A stretch of DNA of 64,000 nt, taken from contig NZ_CP032543.1 of the NCBI RefSeq assembly GCF_003610995.1, positions 434,001 through 498,000 of the forward strand, read 5' to 3'. A model generated the notes under the pieces. The model saw only the letters and a program-made list of their open reading frames with translations, made no database searches and had not been told where the DNA came from. This document shows, in pieces, positions 28,479 through 36,111 of this stretch; within the stretch, counting starts at the first letter, position 1, and each line of letters starts with the position of its first letter. Position numbers and translations under genes: made by a program. Source of the stretch: Streptomyces griseus subsp. griseus (lineage in GTDB: Bacteria > Actinomycetota > Actinomycetes > Streptomycetales > Streptomycetaceae).

Positions 28479-29264
28479 ATGGAGATCACGGAGCACATCG
28501 CGTCCCTGTCCGAGGAAGGGCGGCTCCTCGCGGCGGCCGCCGAACAGGCGGGCCCCGGGGCGTCCGTCCCGACCTGTCCCGGCTGGCAGATACGCCACCT
28601 GCTGCGCCACACCGGCATGGTGCACCGCTGGGCCGCCGGCTTCATCACCGAGGGCCACACCACGCCCCACCCCGACGGCGGCGAACCGGACCTGGACGGC
28701 GCCGAACTCCTCGACTGGTTCCGGACGGGCCACCGCCACCTGGTCCGTTCACTGGAGGCCGCCCCCGCCGACCTGGAGTGCTGGACCTTCCTGCCCGCCC
28801 CCTCACCCCTGGCGTTCTGGTCCCGCCGCCAGTTGAACGAGACCACCGTGCACCGGGTCGACGCCGAGTCGGCGCTCGGCGGACCGCTGACGACGGTGGC
28901 CGCCGACCGGGCGGCCGACGGCATCGACGAACTCCTCACCGGCTTCCACGCCCGCCCCAAGAGCCGGGTCCGCTCCTCCACCCCACGCACATTGCGGGTG
29001 CGGGCCGTGGACACGGACGCGATGTGGACCGTACGGATCTCGGAGGAACCGCCGCAGGCTGTACGTACGCCTCTCGCCGGCACCAAGGCGGGCGCGGCCG
29101 CCGACACCGACAGCAGCGCCGACCGGGTGGACTGCGAGCTGAGCGGGACGGCGGAGGGCCTCTACCTCACCCTCTGGAACCGCCTGCCCCTCACCGCCGT
29201 CACCCTGCGCGGCGACCGCTCGGTGGCAAGGCTCTGGACGGACAACTCGGCGGTTACGTGGTGA
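28479..29264 (+). CDS. Maleylpyruvate isomerase family mycothiol-dependent enzyme
   Basis: A 261-residue protein with a DinB/MDMPI N-terminal domain: VPTCPGWQIRHLLRHTGMVHRWA contains the first conserved His, RQLNETTVHRVDAE the second. These histidines and an acidic residue bind a divalent metal in mycothiol-dependent maleylpyruvate isomerase. The C-terminal domain contains CELSGTAEGLYLTLWNRLP. The reaction is likely a mycothiol-assisted isomerisation or transfer, with unknown substrate. CACAAT lies about 10 nt upstream of the ATG. It follows the MFS gene by 39 nt and may share its transcript. Confidence 0.88.
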   Translation: MEITEHIASLSEEGRLLAAAAEQAGPGASVPTCPGWQIRHLLRHTGMVHRWAAGFITEGHTTPHPDGGEPDLDGAELLDWFRTGHRHLVRSLEAAPADLECWTFLPAPSPLAFWSRRQLNETTVHRVDAESALGGPLTTVAADRAADGIDELLTGFHARPKSRVRSSTPRTLRVRAVDTDAMWTVRISEEPPQAVRTPLAGTKAGAAADTDSSADRVDCELSGTAEGLYLTLWNRLPLTAVTLRGDRSVARLWTDNSAVTW

Positions 29265-29584
29265 GCTTGGGGCGGGGTCCGGGGGGGGCGGACGGCGGGA
29301 TGGGGGCTGGCGGCGGCCAGGCGCGAGGCATGGGCCCCGGTACAGGGCGGGCCGGGCGCGAGGGGCGGGGTCTGCGGCTGGTGCGGGCACGGGGCATGGA
29401 GGTCCACCGTCCGGTGCGGGCCGGGCACGGGCATGGGGTCCGGTGGCCGGTGCGGGCCAGGCACGGGCATGGGGTCCACTGTCCGATGCGGGCCAGGCAC
29501 GGGCATGGGGTCCGGTGGCCGGTGCGGGCCAGGCACGCGGCCGCACGCTTGCCGGGCGCTTGTCGGGGCTGTGACACTGCGGCC
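29265..29584. other. Intergenic region holding a 36-bp tandem repeat
   Basis: No convincing gene lies here. The second half is taken up by the tandem repeat at 29412-29536, and the first half is G-rich plus-strand sequence, with an imperfect extra copy of the repeat near 29376-29411. Open frames across it on either strand are by-products of a repeat length divisible by three. Confidence 0.5.
29412..29536. repeat. 36-bp tandem repeat, about 3.5 units
   Basis: Units start at 29412, 29448, 29484 and 29520 (the last is 17 bp). Units 1 and 3 share GGGGTCCGGTGGC ends, while unit 2 has GGGGTCCACTGTC, so the copies alternate. The core GCGGGCCAGGCACGGGCATG is nearly identical in units 2 and 3. Copy number probably varies between strains. 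Confidence 0.8.
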
Positions 29585-29893
29585 ATGGGGGAACGGCGGA
29601 CGCAGGTGGAGCGGGACGCCGTGACGGTCGAGATCGGCTACGCGCTGGTCAGCTCCGCCGTCCTGGCCGGTCTCACCTACGCGGCGGTCTCCGCACCCGC
29701 CCTGCTCCTCTTCGACCTCGGCCGCCCGGCGCGGACGGTGATCCTCGGCCTCGCCACCGTGGCCGCCGCCCTGGCCTTCGCCACGCGGGTCGTCCACGTC
29801 CTGTGGCGCTTCCCCCGGCGGGAGGGCCGCCGCCTGGGCGGCCCGACCCCGAACAGGCAGGTCCGCTCCGGCTCCGCCGACTCCGCTACGTAG
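29585..29893 (+). CDS. DUF6332 family small membrane protein
   Basis: A 102-residue protein with two membrane helices (about residues 18-42 and 50-70) separated by the short loop LLLFDLGRPARTV, and a basic tail (LWRFPRREGRRLGG). The pattern matches the Streptomyces DUF6332 family, of unknown function. The ATG at 29585 is close behind the tandem repeat, so changes in repeat number would alter the distance to any upstream promoter. Confidence 0.75.
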   Translation: MGERRTQVERDAVTVEIGYALVSSAVLAGLTYAAVSAPALLLFDLGRPARTVILGLATVAAALAFATRVVHVLWRFPRREGRRLGGPTPNRQVRSGSADSAT

Positions 29894-29911
29894 AACAGCG
29901 CGTCCCGCGAC

Positions 29912-30631
29912 TCAGCCGGTGGCCGGGCTCCCCCGCAGACCGACCGAGCGGGCCAGCTCCCCCGCGGCCTGCCGGAAGAGCTCCTCGCGCGCCTCGACCA
30001 TCCGGTTGAACTGGCCGAAGAGCTCGAACGAGATCAGGCCGAAGAGCTGGGCCCAGGCGGCGACGAGGGCCGGCGCGACCGCGGGCGGGAGGTCCGGGGC
30101 GATGTCGGCGGAGAGCCGCTCGGCCTCGGCCCGCAGTCCCCGCGCGAGCGGCGGCAGGGCCAGCCCGTCGTCCTGGAACGCGTCCCGGATGAGGCCGATG
30201 AGGACCATGCCGACCCGGGAGGCGGGGCCCACCGTGTCCATGGGGGCGCTGTAGCCGGGGACGGGTGAGCCGTAGATCAGGGCGTACTCATGAGGGTGGG
30301 CCAACGCCCACTCCCGTACGGCGCCGGCCACGGCGACCCAGCGGTCGGCGTACGGGGCGGGGCGCGGGCGGACCCGGTCGGCGGTGGCGCGGGCGGTCTC
30401 CGCGGCCTCCCCGATGGCGTCGTACGCATCGACGATCAGCGCGGTGAGGAGGTCGTCGCGGCTGGGGAAGTAGCGGTAGAGCGCCGAGGAGGCCATGCCC
30501 AGCTCGCGGGCGACGGCGCGCAGGGAGAGCTTGGCCGCGCCCTCCGCCGCCAGCTGTCTTCTGGCCTCGTCCTTGATGGCGGCGGTCACTTCTCTGCGGG
30601 CGCGCTCCCTGGCCCCTCGGATGGTGCTCAT
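29912..30631 (-). CDS. TetR/AcrR family transcriptional regulator
   Basis: A 239-residue TetR-type repressor. The N-terminal helix-turn-helix is at residues about 15-65 (LSLRAVARELGMASSALYRYFPSRDDLL). The C-terminal ligand domain has the WHG-type pattern with REWALAHPHEYALIYGSPVPGY. It is divergent from the DUF385 gene, and the intergenic region carries several related palindromes that are likely its operators, so autoregulation plus control of the neighbour is expected. The start is the ATG at 30631. Confidence 0.9.
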   Translation of the reverse strand: MSTIRGARERARREVTAAIKDEARRQLAAEGAAKLSLRAVARELGMASSALYRYFPSRDDLLTALIVDAYDAIGEAAETARATADRVRPRPAPYADRWVAVAGAVREWALAHPHEYALIYGSPVPGYSAPMDTVGPASRVGMVLIGLIRDAFQDDGLALPPLARGLRAEAERLSADIAPDLPPAVAPALVAAWAQLFGLISFELFGQFNRMVEAREELFRQAAGELARSVGLRGSPATG

Positions 30632-30673
30632 GGTGATCAGTCTGCCACGCGTTCAGAGCACCGAACCGCAACG

Positions 30674-30759
30674 AGAGCAGTGCTCTTGCTTTGGAGCACC
30701 GGTTCCGTGCACACTGATCTCAAGCAAGAGCACCGCTCACGAAACCAGAGCACCGCTCT
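30674..30759. promoter_or_regulatory. Array of GAGC/GCTC palindromes, probable TetR operators
   Basis: AGAGCAGTGCTCT (30674-30686) is a perfect odd palindrome. It overlaps GTGCTC (30680-30685) / GAGCAC (30694-30699). Two further copies of GAGCACCGCTC occur at 30728-30738 and 30748-30758, exactly 20 bp apart, i.e. about two helical turns. All lie between the divergent TetR and DUF385 genes. Cooperative binding of two dimers is a reasonable inference. Confidence 0.65.
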
Positions 30760-30823
30760 CCCACCACTGGGTACCACCTCGCCCACGTCACCACTCCGCC
30801 ACTCCACGCCTCCGGGGATCGCC

Positions 30824-31282
30824 ATGTCGCAGCCACAGCCGTACTACCTCCGGGCCGGTGCCACCGCCACCCGTCTCAACAACGTCATCGGCCGTCTCGC
30901 CCGGCACGGCATCAGTCTCCTGGGCTCCGCCGAGATGTCGGTACGAGGACGGACGAGCGGCCGGATGCAGCGCATCCCCGTCAACCCGCACTCCTACGAG
31001 GGCGCCCAGTACCTCGTCTCCGCCCGGGGCCACTCCCAGTGGGTGCGGAACATGCGCGTCGCGGGCGGCGGTGAGCTGCGGGTGGGGCGCAGAACCCGGG
31101 TCTTCACCGCTGAGGAGATCGCCGACGACACGGCGAAGGCAGAGATCCTCCGGGCCTATCTGAAGCGATGGGGCTGGGAGGTCAACCAGTATTTCCAGGG
31201 CGTCACCGCGAAGTCCACGGACGCCGAACTCCTGGCGGCCTGCCCGGACCACCCGGTCTTCCGCCTCACGTTCGAGGGCTGA
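30824..31282 (+). CDS. Nitroreductase/quinone reductase (DUF385, F420-dependent Ddn-like) family protein
   Basis: A 152-residue protein with the split beta-barrel pattern of the Ddn/DUF385 group: SVRGRTSGRMQRIPVNPHSYEGAQYLVSARGHSQWVRNMR is the region that binds deazaflavin F420 or flavin in relatives, followed by GGGELRVGRRTRVF. Enzymes of this family reduce quinones or nitro compounds with F420H2. The start is the ATG at 30824. It is divergent from a TetR gene with strong operators between, so induction by a small molecule is likely. It overlaps the convergent hydrolase by 17 nt. Confidence 0.85.
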   Translation: MSQPQPYYLRAGATATRLNNVIGRLARHGISLLGSAEMSVRGRTSGRMQRIPVNPHSYEGAQYLVSARGHSQWVRNMRVAGGGELRVGRRTRVFTAEEIADDTAKAEILRAYLKRWGWEVNQYFQGVTAKSTDAELLAACPDHPVFRLTFEG

Positions 31283-31931
31283 CCCCGCCGAGCAGCTCCG
31301 CCACCAGGTCCACCACGAGCGCGGGCCGGGACACGAACGGGGAGTGACCCGTCGGCCACTCGCGTACGCCGGTGCAGCGCGCGGCCAGCGTCCGTTGCAG
31401 GGCGGGGTCGATCGCCCGGTCCCCGGCGCAGACGACATACGTCGAGGGGATCAGCTTCCAGCTGTGGTGCACGGGGACGCCCCGCCCGCACCCCGGGGCC
31501 TGCGGCCGCAACAGGCCGACCGCGCGGGCGGCGAGGGACGCGGGGCAGTCGTCGTAGAGGACGTCGGCCGCCAGGCCGGGGTCCAGATGCGTCGTACCGT
31601 CAGGCCCCTCCCCCGGCACGACCGCCTCACGCAGCTGCGCGGAGGCCCCGCCGAGAGCGGCCGCGCTCTCGCCCACGTCCGGTACGAAGGCCGCCAGACA
31701 GACCATGTGGCACGCCCCGCGCACTCCGGTGACCACCGACCCGCCGTATGAGGGGCCGAGCAGCAGCGGGGGCCGGTCCAGTGCGTCCACGGCGGCCTGG
31801 ACCGCTGCCGTATCAGCCGCCAGGGAGCCCCGGTGGAGCTCGGGAACGACCACTTCGACGCCCCGCGCCCGCAGGCCGTCGGCGACCGGGGCGAAGTGTC
31901 CGGGGCGGTGGTAGAGCCCATGGACGAGCAC
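31266..31931 (-). CDS. Alpha/beta hydrolase
   Basis: A small alpha/beta-fold hydrolase of about 221 residues. VLVHGLYHRPGHF is the oxyanion-loop start, GPSYGGS near residue 70 is the GxSxG nucleophile elbow (Pro where His is common), and TGHSPF near residue 205 holds the catalytic His. PSTYVVCAGDRAIDP is the strand before the acid residue. GTG 31931 is the first usable start after the upstream stop and begins almost at the first strand, so a slightly longer N-terminus is possible. It follows the flavoprotein gene by 32 nt and is probably in one operon with it. Confidence 0.82.
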   Translation of the reverse strand: MLVHGLYHRPGHFAPVADGLRARGVEVVVPELHRGSLAADTAAVQAAVDALDRPPLLLGPSYGGSVVTGVRGACHMVCLAAFVPDVGESAAALGGASAQLREAVVPGEGPDGTTHLDPGLAADVLYDDCPASLAARAVGLLRPQAPGCGRGVPVHHSWKLIPSTYVVCAGDRAIDPALQRTLAARCTGVREWPTGHSPFVSRPALVVDLVAELLGGVSPRT

Positions 31932-31963
31932 CGCCGCGGCCCCCGCGCCCCGCGTTTCGCCCG

Positions 31964-33181
31964 TCAGCGGTCCATCGCGCTCAGCGCCCGCTGGGCCAGC
32001 GGGTGCGTACGGACCAGCTCGGCGAGCGACGTCGTGCCCCGGGTGATCCCGGCGAACGCGTTCCAGGCCGGGCGGAAACCGGTCAGCACGGCGTGCAGCA
32101 CCCCCGGGCGGCGCTCGAAGAGCTTGAGCATACGGCGGCCCACGCCCATCTCCACGCCGAGACCGGCCTTGATGGCGAAGGCGTAGTTGAGGGCTTGGCG
32201 GCGGGCGTCCACCGCGTCGTGCGCCTCGGCGATCCTGACGGCCCATTCACCCGCGAGCCGGCCGGAACGCAGCGCGAAGGAGATGCCCTCCCGGGTCCAC
32301 GGCTCCAGCAGCCCGGCCGCGTCACCGCAGACCACGACCCGGCCACGCGAGAGCGGGGAGTCGTCGCTGCGGCAGCGGGTCAGATGGCCCGAGGAGATGG
32401 ACGGCTCGAACCCGGCGAGGCCGAGGCGGGCGATGAAGTCCTCCAGATACCGCTTGGTGCCCGCGCCGTCGCCGCGCGCCGAGATCACCCCGACGGTCAG
32501 GGTGTCGCCCTTGGGGAAGACCCAGCCGTAACTGCCGGGCATCGGGCCCCAGTCGATGAGGACCCGCCCCGCCCAGTCCTCCGCCACCGTCGCCGGAACG
32601 GGGATCTCCGCCTCCAGGCCGAGGTCCACCTGGTCGAGTTTGACCCCGACATGTGCTCCTATCCGGCCCGCGCTGCCGTCCGCGCCGACGACCGCCCGCG
32701 CCAGCACGGTCTCTCCGCCTGCCAGCACCACCGCGACCGTACGCCGGTCGGGCACGGCGGGCCCGTGCTGCTCGACCCGCACCACCGAGGCGCCGGTGCG
32801 CAGTTCGGCGCCGGCCTTCTGCGCCTCCTCGACCAGCCCGGCGTCGAACTCCGGGCGGTTGATGAGCCCGAAGAGCATGCGCCGGGAGCGGCGGGTGCGG
32901 GAGAGCTTCCCGTTGAGGGAGAAGGTGACGGCGTGGATGCGGTCCTTCAGGGGCAGTTCGAACCCCGGTGGCAGGGAATCCCGGGAGAACCCGATGATGC
33001 CGCCGCCGCAGGTCTTGTAGCGCGGCAGTTCCGCCTTCTCCAGCAGCAGGACCCGCCGGCCCGCCACGGCTGCCGCGTACGCCGCCGATGCGCCGGCCGG
33101 TCCGGCGCCGACGACGACGACGTCCCACACCGCCGACGACTCTTCGTTTTCCCGCCCGGCGTCTGCGTTCTCGCTGCTCAC
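31964..33181 (-). CDS. Geranylgeranyl reductase family FAD-dependent oxidoreductase
   Basis: A 405-residue flavoprotein. The FAD Rossmann motif VVGAGPAGASAAYAA is at residues about 22-36, the LLLEKAELPRYKTCGGGI stretch follows, and the second FAD motif VVVCGDAAGLLEPWTREGI is near residue 285. This set defines the geranylgeranyl-reductase/menaquinone-reductase-like family, which saturates isoprenoid chains of lipids or quinones. The start is GTG at 33181. The adjacent hydrolase downstream may act on the same lipid class, which is inference. Confidence 0.9.
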   Translation of the reverse strand: MSSENADAGRENEESSAVWDVVVVGAGPAGASAAYAAAVAGRRVLLLEKAELPRYKTCGGGIIGFSRDSLPPGFELPLKDRIHAVTFSLNGKLSRTRRSRRMLFGLINRPEFDAGLVEEAQKAGAELRTGASVVRVEQHGPAVPDRRTVAVVLAGGETVLARAVVGADGSAGRIGAHVGVKLDQVDLGLEAEIPVPATVAEDWAGRVLIDWGPMPGSYGWVFPKGDTLTVGVISARGDGAGTKRYLEDFIARLGLAGFEPSISSGHLTRCRSDDSPLSRGRVVVCGDAAGLLEPWTREGISFALRSGRLAGEWAVRIAEAHDAVDARRQALNYAFAIKAGLGVEMGVGRRMLKLFERRPGVLHAVLTGFRPAWNAFAGITRGTTSLAELVRTHPLAQRALSAMDR

Positions 33182-33377
33182 GATGTGCTTCTGCTCCCGA
33201 TCCGACCAGTGGCCCCAAGCTGCTCACGGCATCCTACGGCGCGTGGTGGCCGAGCCCCTCTGTGGGAGGATCGACCATGCTTTCGTCCTGCATCGCGGCA
33301 CCGCATCAACGGCGTCGCGGACGGGCGCGTACACACCGTGCCCTACCCATAACGTCGCACCCACGAGGAGCGTGCCC

Positions 33378-34742
33378 ATGACCGCCCGCCCGATTTCCGA
33401 GACCGTCGCCTCGCTGATGCCCCGCGCCCGGGCTGAGCTCGCCGAGCTGGTCGCGTTCCAGTCGGTGGCGGACCCGGCGCAGTTCCCCAGGAGCGAGTGC
33501 GAGGCCGCGGCGAACTGGGTCGCGGACGCCCTGCGCGCCGAGGACTTCACGGACGTCGCCCTCCTCGACACCCCCGACGGCACGCAGTCGGTCTACGGAT
33601 ACCTCCCCGGCCCGGCCGGTGCCCCGACCGTACTGCTCTACGCGCACTACGACGTGCAGCCGCCGCTGGACGAGTCGGCGTGGCTCTCCCCGCCGTTCGA
33701 GCTGACGGAGCGCGACGGACGCTGGTACGGGCGGGGTGCGGCGGACTGCAAGGGCGGGTTCATCATGCACCTGCTCGCGCTGCGCGCTCTCAAGGCCAAC
33801 GGCGGCGTCCCGGTCTCGGTGAAGGTGATCGCGGAGGGCTCCGAGGAGCAGGGCACCGGCGGTCTGGAGCGGTACGCGGAGGCGCACCCGGAGCTGCTGA
33901 CGGCCGACACGATCGTCATCGGCGACACCGGGAACTTCCGCGTCGGGCTGCCGACGGTCACGGCGACGCTGCGCGGGATGACGATGCTGCGGGTGCAGCT
34001 GGACACCCTCGAGGGCAACCTGCACTCGGGGCAGTTCGGCGGCGCCGCCCCCGACGCGCTGGCCGCGATGATCCAGCTGCTCGCCTCCCTGCGCGACGAG
34101 AACGGGACGACGACGGTCGACGGCCTGAGCGGTGACGCGGACTGGGACGGACTCCAGTACCCGGAGGGGGAGTTCCGGCAGGACGCCAAGGTGCTGGACG
34201 GCGTGGAGCTGATCGGCCAGGGCACGGTCGCGGACCGGATCTGGGCGCGCCCCGCCGTCACCGTCATCGGCATCGACTGCCCGCCGGTCGTCGGCGCCAC
34301 ACCGTCCGTGCAGGCGAGCGCGCGGGCCCAGATCAGCCTGCGGGTACCGCCCGGCCAGGACGCCGCCGAGGCGGCGAAGCTGCTCACCGCCCACCTGGAG
34401 TCGCACGCCCCCTGGGGCGCGCGGGTCGCGGTGGAGCAGGTGGGCCAGGGCCAGCCGTTCCGCGCCGACATGAGCAGCCCGGCGTACACGGCGATGGCGG
34501 ACGCGATGCGCGACGCCTACCCGGGCCAGGAGATGCAGTCCTCCGGTATGGGCGGCTCCATCCCGCTCTGCAACACCCTCGCGTCGCTCTACCCGGAGGC
34601 GGAGATCCTCCTCATCGGCCTGAGCGAGCCCGAGGCACAGATCCACGCGGTGAACGAGAGCGTGTCGCCGGAGGAGCTGGAGCGGATGTCGGTCACCGAG
34701 GCGCTGTTCCTGCGCAACTACGCGGAGTCGAAGAAGGTGTGA
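33378..34742 (+). CDS. M20 family dipeptidase
   Basis: A 454-residue zinc aminoacylase/dipeptidase. Metal ligands and catalytic residues are visible: His and Asp in YAHYDVQPP, the metal Asp in GAADCKGG, the catalytic Glu pair in EGSEEQGTGG, Asp in GDTGNF and the late His in IHAVNESV. The dimerisation (lid) domain lies about residues 205-330. The start is the ATG at 33378, which has GAGGAG upstream. It stands alone, with a strong terminator 10 nt after its stop. It likely cleaves short peptides in the cytoplasm. Confidence 0.93.
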   Translation: MTARPISETVASLMPRARAELAELVAFQSVADPAQFPRSECEAAANWVADALRAEDFTDVALLDTPDGTQSVYGYLPGPAGAPTVLLYAHYDVQPPLDESAWLSPPFELTERDGRWYGRGAADCKGGFIMHLLALRALKANGGVPVSVKVIAEGSEEQGTGGLERYAEAHPELLTADTIVIGDTGNFRVGLPTVTATLRGMTMLRVQLDTLEGNLHSGQFGGAAPDALAAMIQLLASLRDENGTTTVDGLSGDADWDGLQYPEGEFRQDAKVLDGVELIGQGTVADRIWARPAVTVIGIDCPPVVGATPSVQASARAQISLRVPPGQDAAEAAKLLTAHLESHAPWGARVAVEQVGQGQPFRADMSSPAYTAMADAMRDAYPGQEMQSSGMGGSIPLCNTLASLYPEAEILLIGLSEPEAQIHAVNESVSPEELERMSVTEALFLRNYAESKKV

Positions 34743-34751
34743 CACCCGGGG

Positions 34752-34784
34752 GCATGCCCCTGCCGACGGCCGGCAGGGGCATGC
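34752..34784 (+). terminator. Strong hairpin terminator behind the M20 peptidase
   Basis: GCATGCCCCTGCCG (34752-34765) and CGGCAGGGGCATGC (34771-34784) form a perfect 14-bp stem with a 5-nt loop. It starts 10 nt after the peptidase stop. Confidence 0.8.
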
Positions 34785-34866
34785 GTACCGCCCGCTACGC
34801 CCTCGGCTAAGTCGCCGGAAGCGTAGCTCCGTACGGCGGGTGCGGGGGGCTGCGTACGTTCGCGGC

Positions 34867-35556
34867 ATGGACCTCGTCGAAGTGCTCCCCCGCCGCCTGC
34901 ACATGTTCCGCTTCCGGATCGGGCAGGCCTATCTCTGGGCTGATGGGGCCGACCTGACGTTGATCGACGCCGGTGACATCGGGGCGGCGGGAGCGATCGA
35001 GGATGCGGTACGGGGGCTTGGCCTCGATCCTGGCCGGATCGGGCGTATCGTCCTCACCCACGGCCACCGTGACCACTACGGCGCCGCCCAGGAACTGGCC
35101 GACCGCCACGGCGCCGAGATCCTCGCCCACCCGCTGGACGCGCCGGTGATCCGGGGCGAGGTCCCCGTACCGGAACCGGACCTTCTCGACTGGGAACGGC
35201 CGCTGTACGAGCGCGGGCTGACGGTCCCCGATCCGCCGCCCACCCGGGTCGACCGCGAGGTGGCCGACGGCGAGGTGCTGCCGTTCGGCGGTGACGCCCG
35301 GGTGGTGCACGCGCCCGGGCATACCGCTGGGTCCATCGCTCTCCATCTGCCGCGCCACGGGGTGCTGTTCACCGGGGACTGCGTGGCGGGTGTCGGGGAG
35401 GTGATGCTCGGCGTGATGAACGTGGACCGGGCGTCGGCGCGGGGCACGTTCCGGCGGCTGGCCGCGCTGGAGGCCCGTACGGTCTGCTTCGGCCACGGTG
35501 ACCCGCTCACCGAGGACGTGGCGCGGGTCATGCGGGCGGCGGCCGAAGCGGCGTGA
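34867..35556 (+). CDS. MBL-fold metallo-hydrolase
   Basis: A 229-residue metallo-beta-lactamase-fold hydrolase. Metal-binding motif THGHRDH (HxHxDH) is near residue 65, the downstream His is in HAPGHTAGS, Asp in FTGDCVAG and the last His in FGHGDPL. This is the glyoxalase II/beta-lactamase-like group acting on esters or thioesters; the substrate is unknown. The start is the ATG at 34867. Its end lies 7 nt from the end of the convergent hypothetical gene. Confidence 0.9.
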   Translation: MDLVEVLPRRLHMFRFRIGQAYLWADGADLTLIDAGDIGAAGAIEDAVRGLGLDPGRIGRIVLTHGHRDHYGAAQELADRHGAEILAHPLDAPVIRGEVPVPEPDLLDWERPLYERGLTVPDPPPTRVDREVADGEVLPFGGDARVVHAPGHTAGSIALHLPRHGVLFTGDCVAGVGEVMLGVMNVDRASARGTFRRLAALEARTVCFGHGDPLTEDVARVMRAAAEAA

Positions 35557-35563
35557 GGAGCCG

Positions 35564-36037
35564 TTACGGATGGGCGCCGGTGGCCTCGTTGCTGTCGCTG
35601 ATCCTGCGGTCAATCTCGGCCGCCGCCACGAACTCGGCGTGTTCGGCGAACATGTGGGGCAGCGTGCGCCAGCGGGGCAGATGGCCGGGGTGGCAGGAGA
35701 GGCGCTCCGCGGCGGTGACGAGCTGGCTCCAGCCGTGGCCGGTGTTCTGGCGCCGGGTCTGGGTCTCACCGGGCAGGTCGGCCTGCCCGGTGAGGGCCAC
35801 CTGCTCCCCTGCGCTGAGCTCGTCGGCCAGGGTAACGCACGGGGACCGCGTGACGTCCCGGAAGCTGGTGACCGGCAAGTGCGGGTCGCTGCCCTCCTCC
35901 CGCGCGGCGGCTGCCTCGGTCAGGCGGGCCTCCAGGAAGCCGTGCAACGGGGTGATGTCCACGTAGGGCAGGTCGTCGGAGAACTCCAGCACCGTGGCGG
36001 GCGCCAGGACATCGGACGGCTGCTCACCAATGCTCAT
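35564..36037 (-). CDS. Hypothetical protein
   Basis: A 157-residue acidic protein I do not recognise. It contains DDLPYVDITPLHGFLEARLTEA, a central Leu/Thr-rich part, HPGHLPRWRTLPHMFAEHAEF and a C-terminal helix AAAEIDRRISDSNEA. There is no membrane segment or signal peptide. The ATG at 36037 has no strong ribosome binding site. It lies in an accessory stretch beside the P-loop/Nudix gene and a transposase remnant. The short helical pattern ending in an AEIDRRI helix recalls small mobile-element proteins, but this is weak. Confidence 0.6.
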   Translation of the reverse strand: MSIGEQPSDVLAPATVLEFSDDLPYVDITPLHGFLEARLTEAAAAREEGSDPHLPVTSFRDVTRSPCVTLADELSAGEQVALTGQADLPGETQTRRQNTGHGWSQLVTAAERLSCHPGHLPRWRTLPHMFAEHAEFVAAAEIDRRISDSNEATGAHP

Positions 36038-36111
36038 GCCGGGATTTCGCTCGGGGACCACCACTCTGTCCGCGAACCCGGCAAGTCGTGCCCGTACGGG
36101 TGGGCCGCCCG

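Noticed and set aside
29402..29546. Possible CRISPR-like array at the 36-bp repeats
   Set aside because: Units are directly adjacent with no unique spacers, and no cas gene is near.
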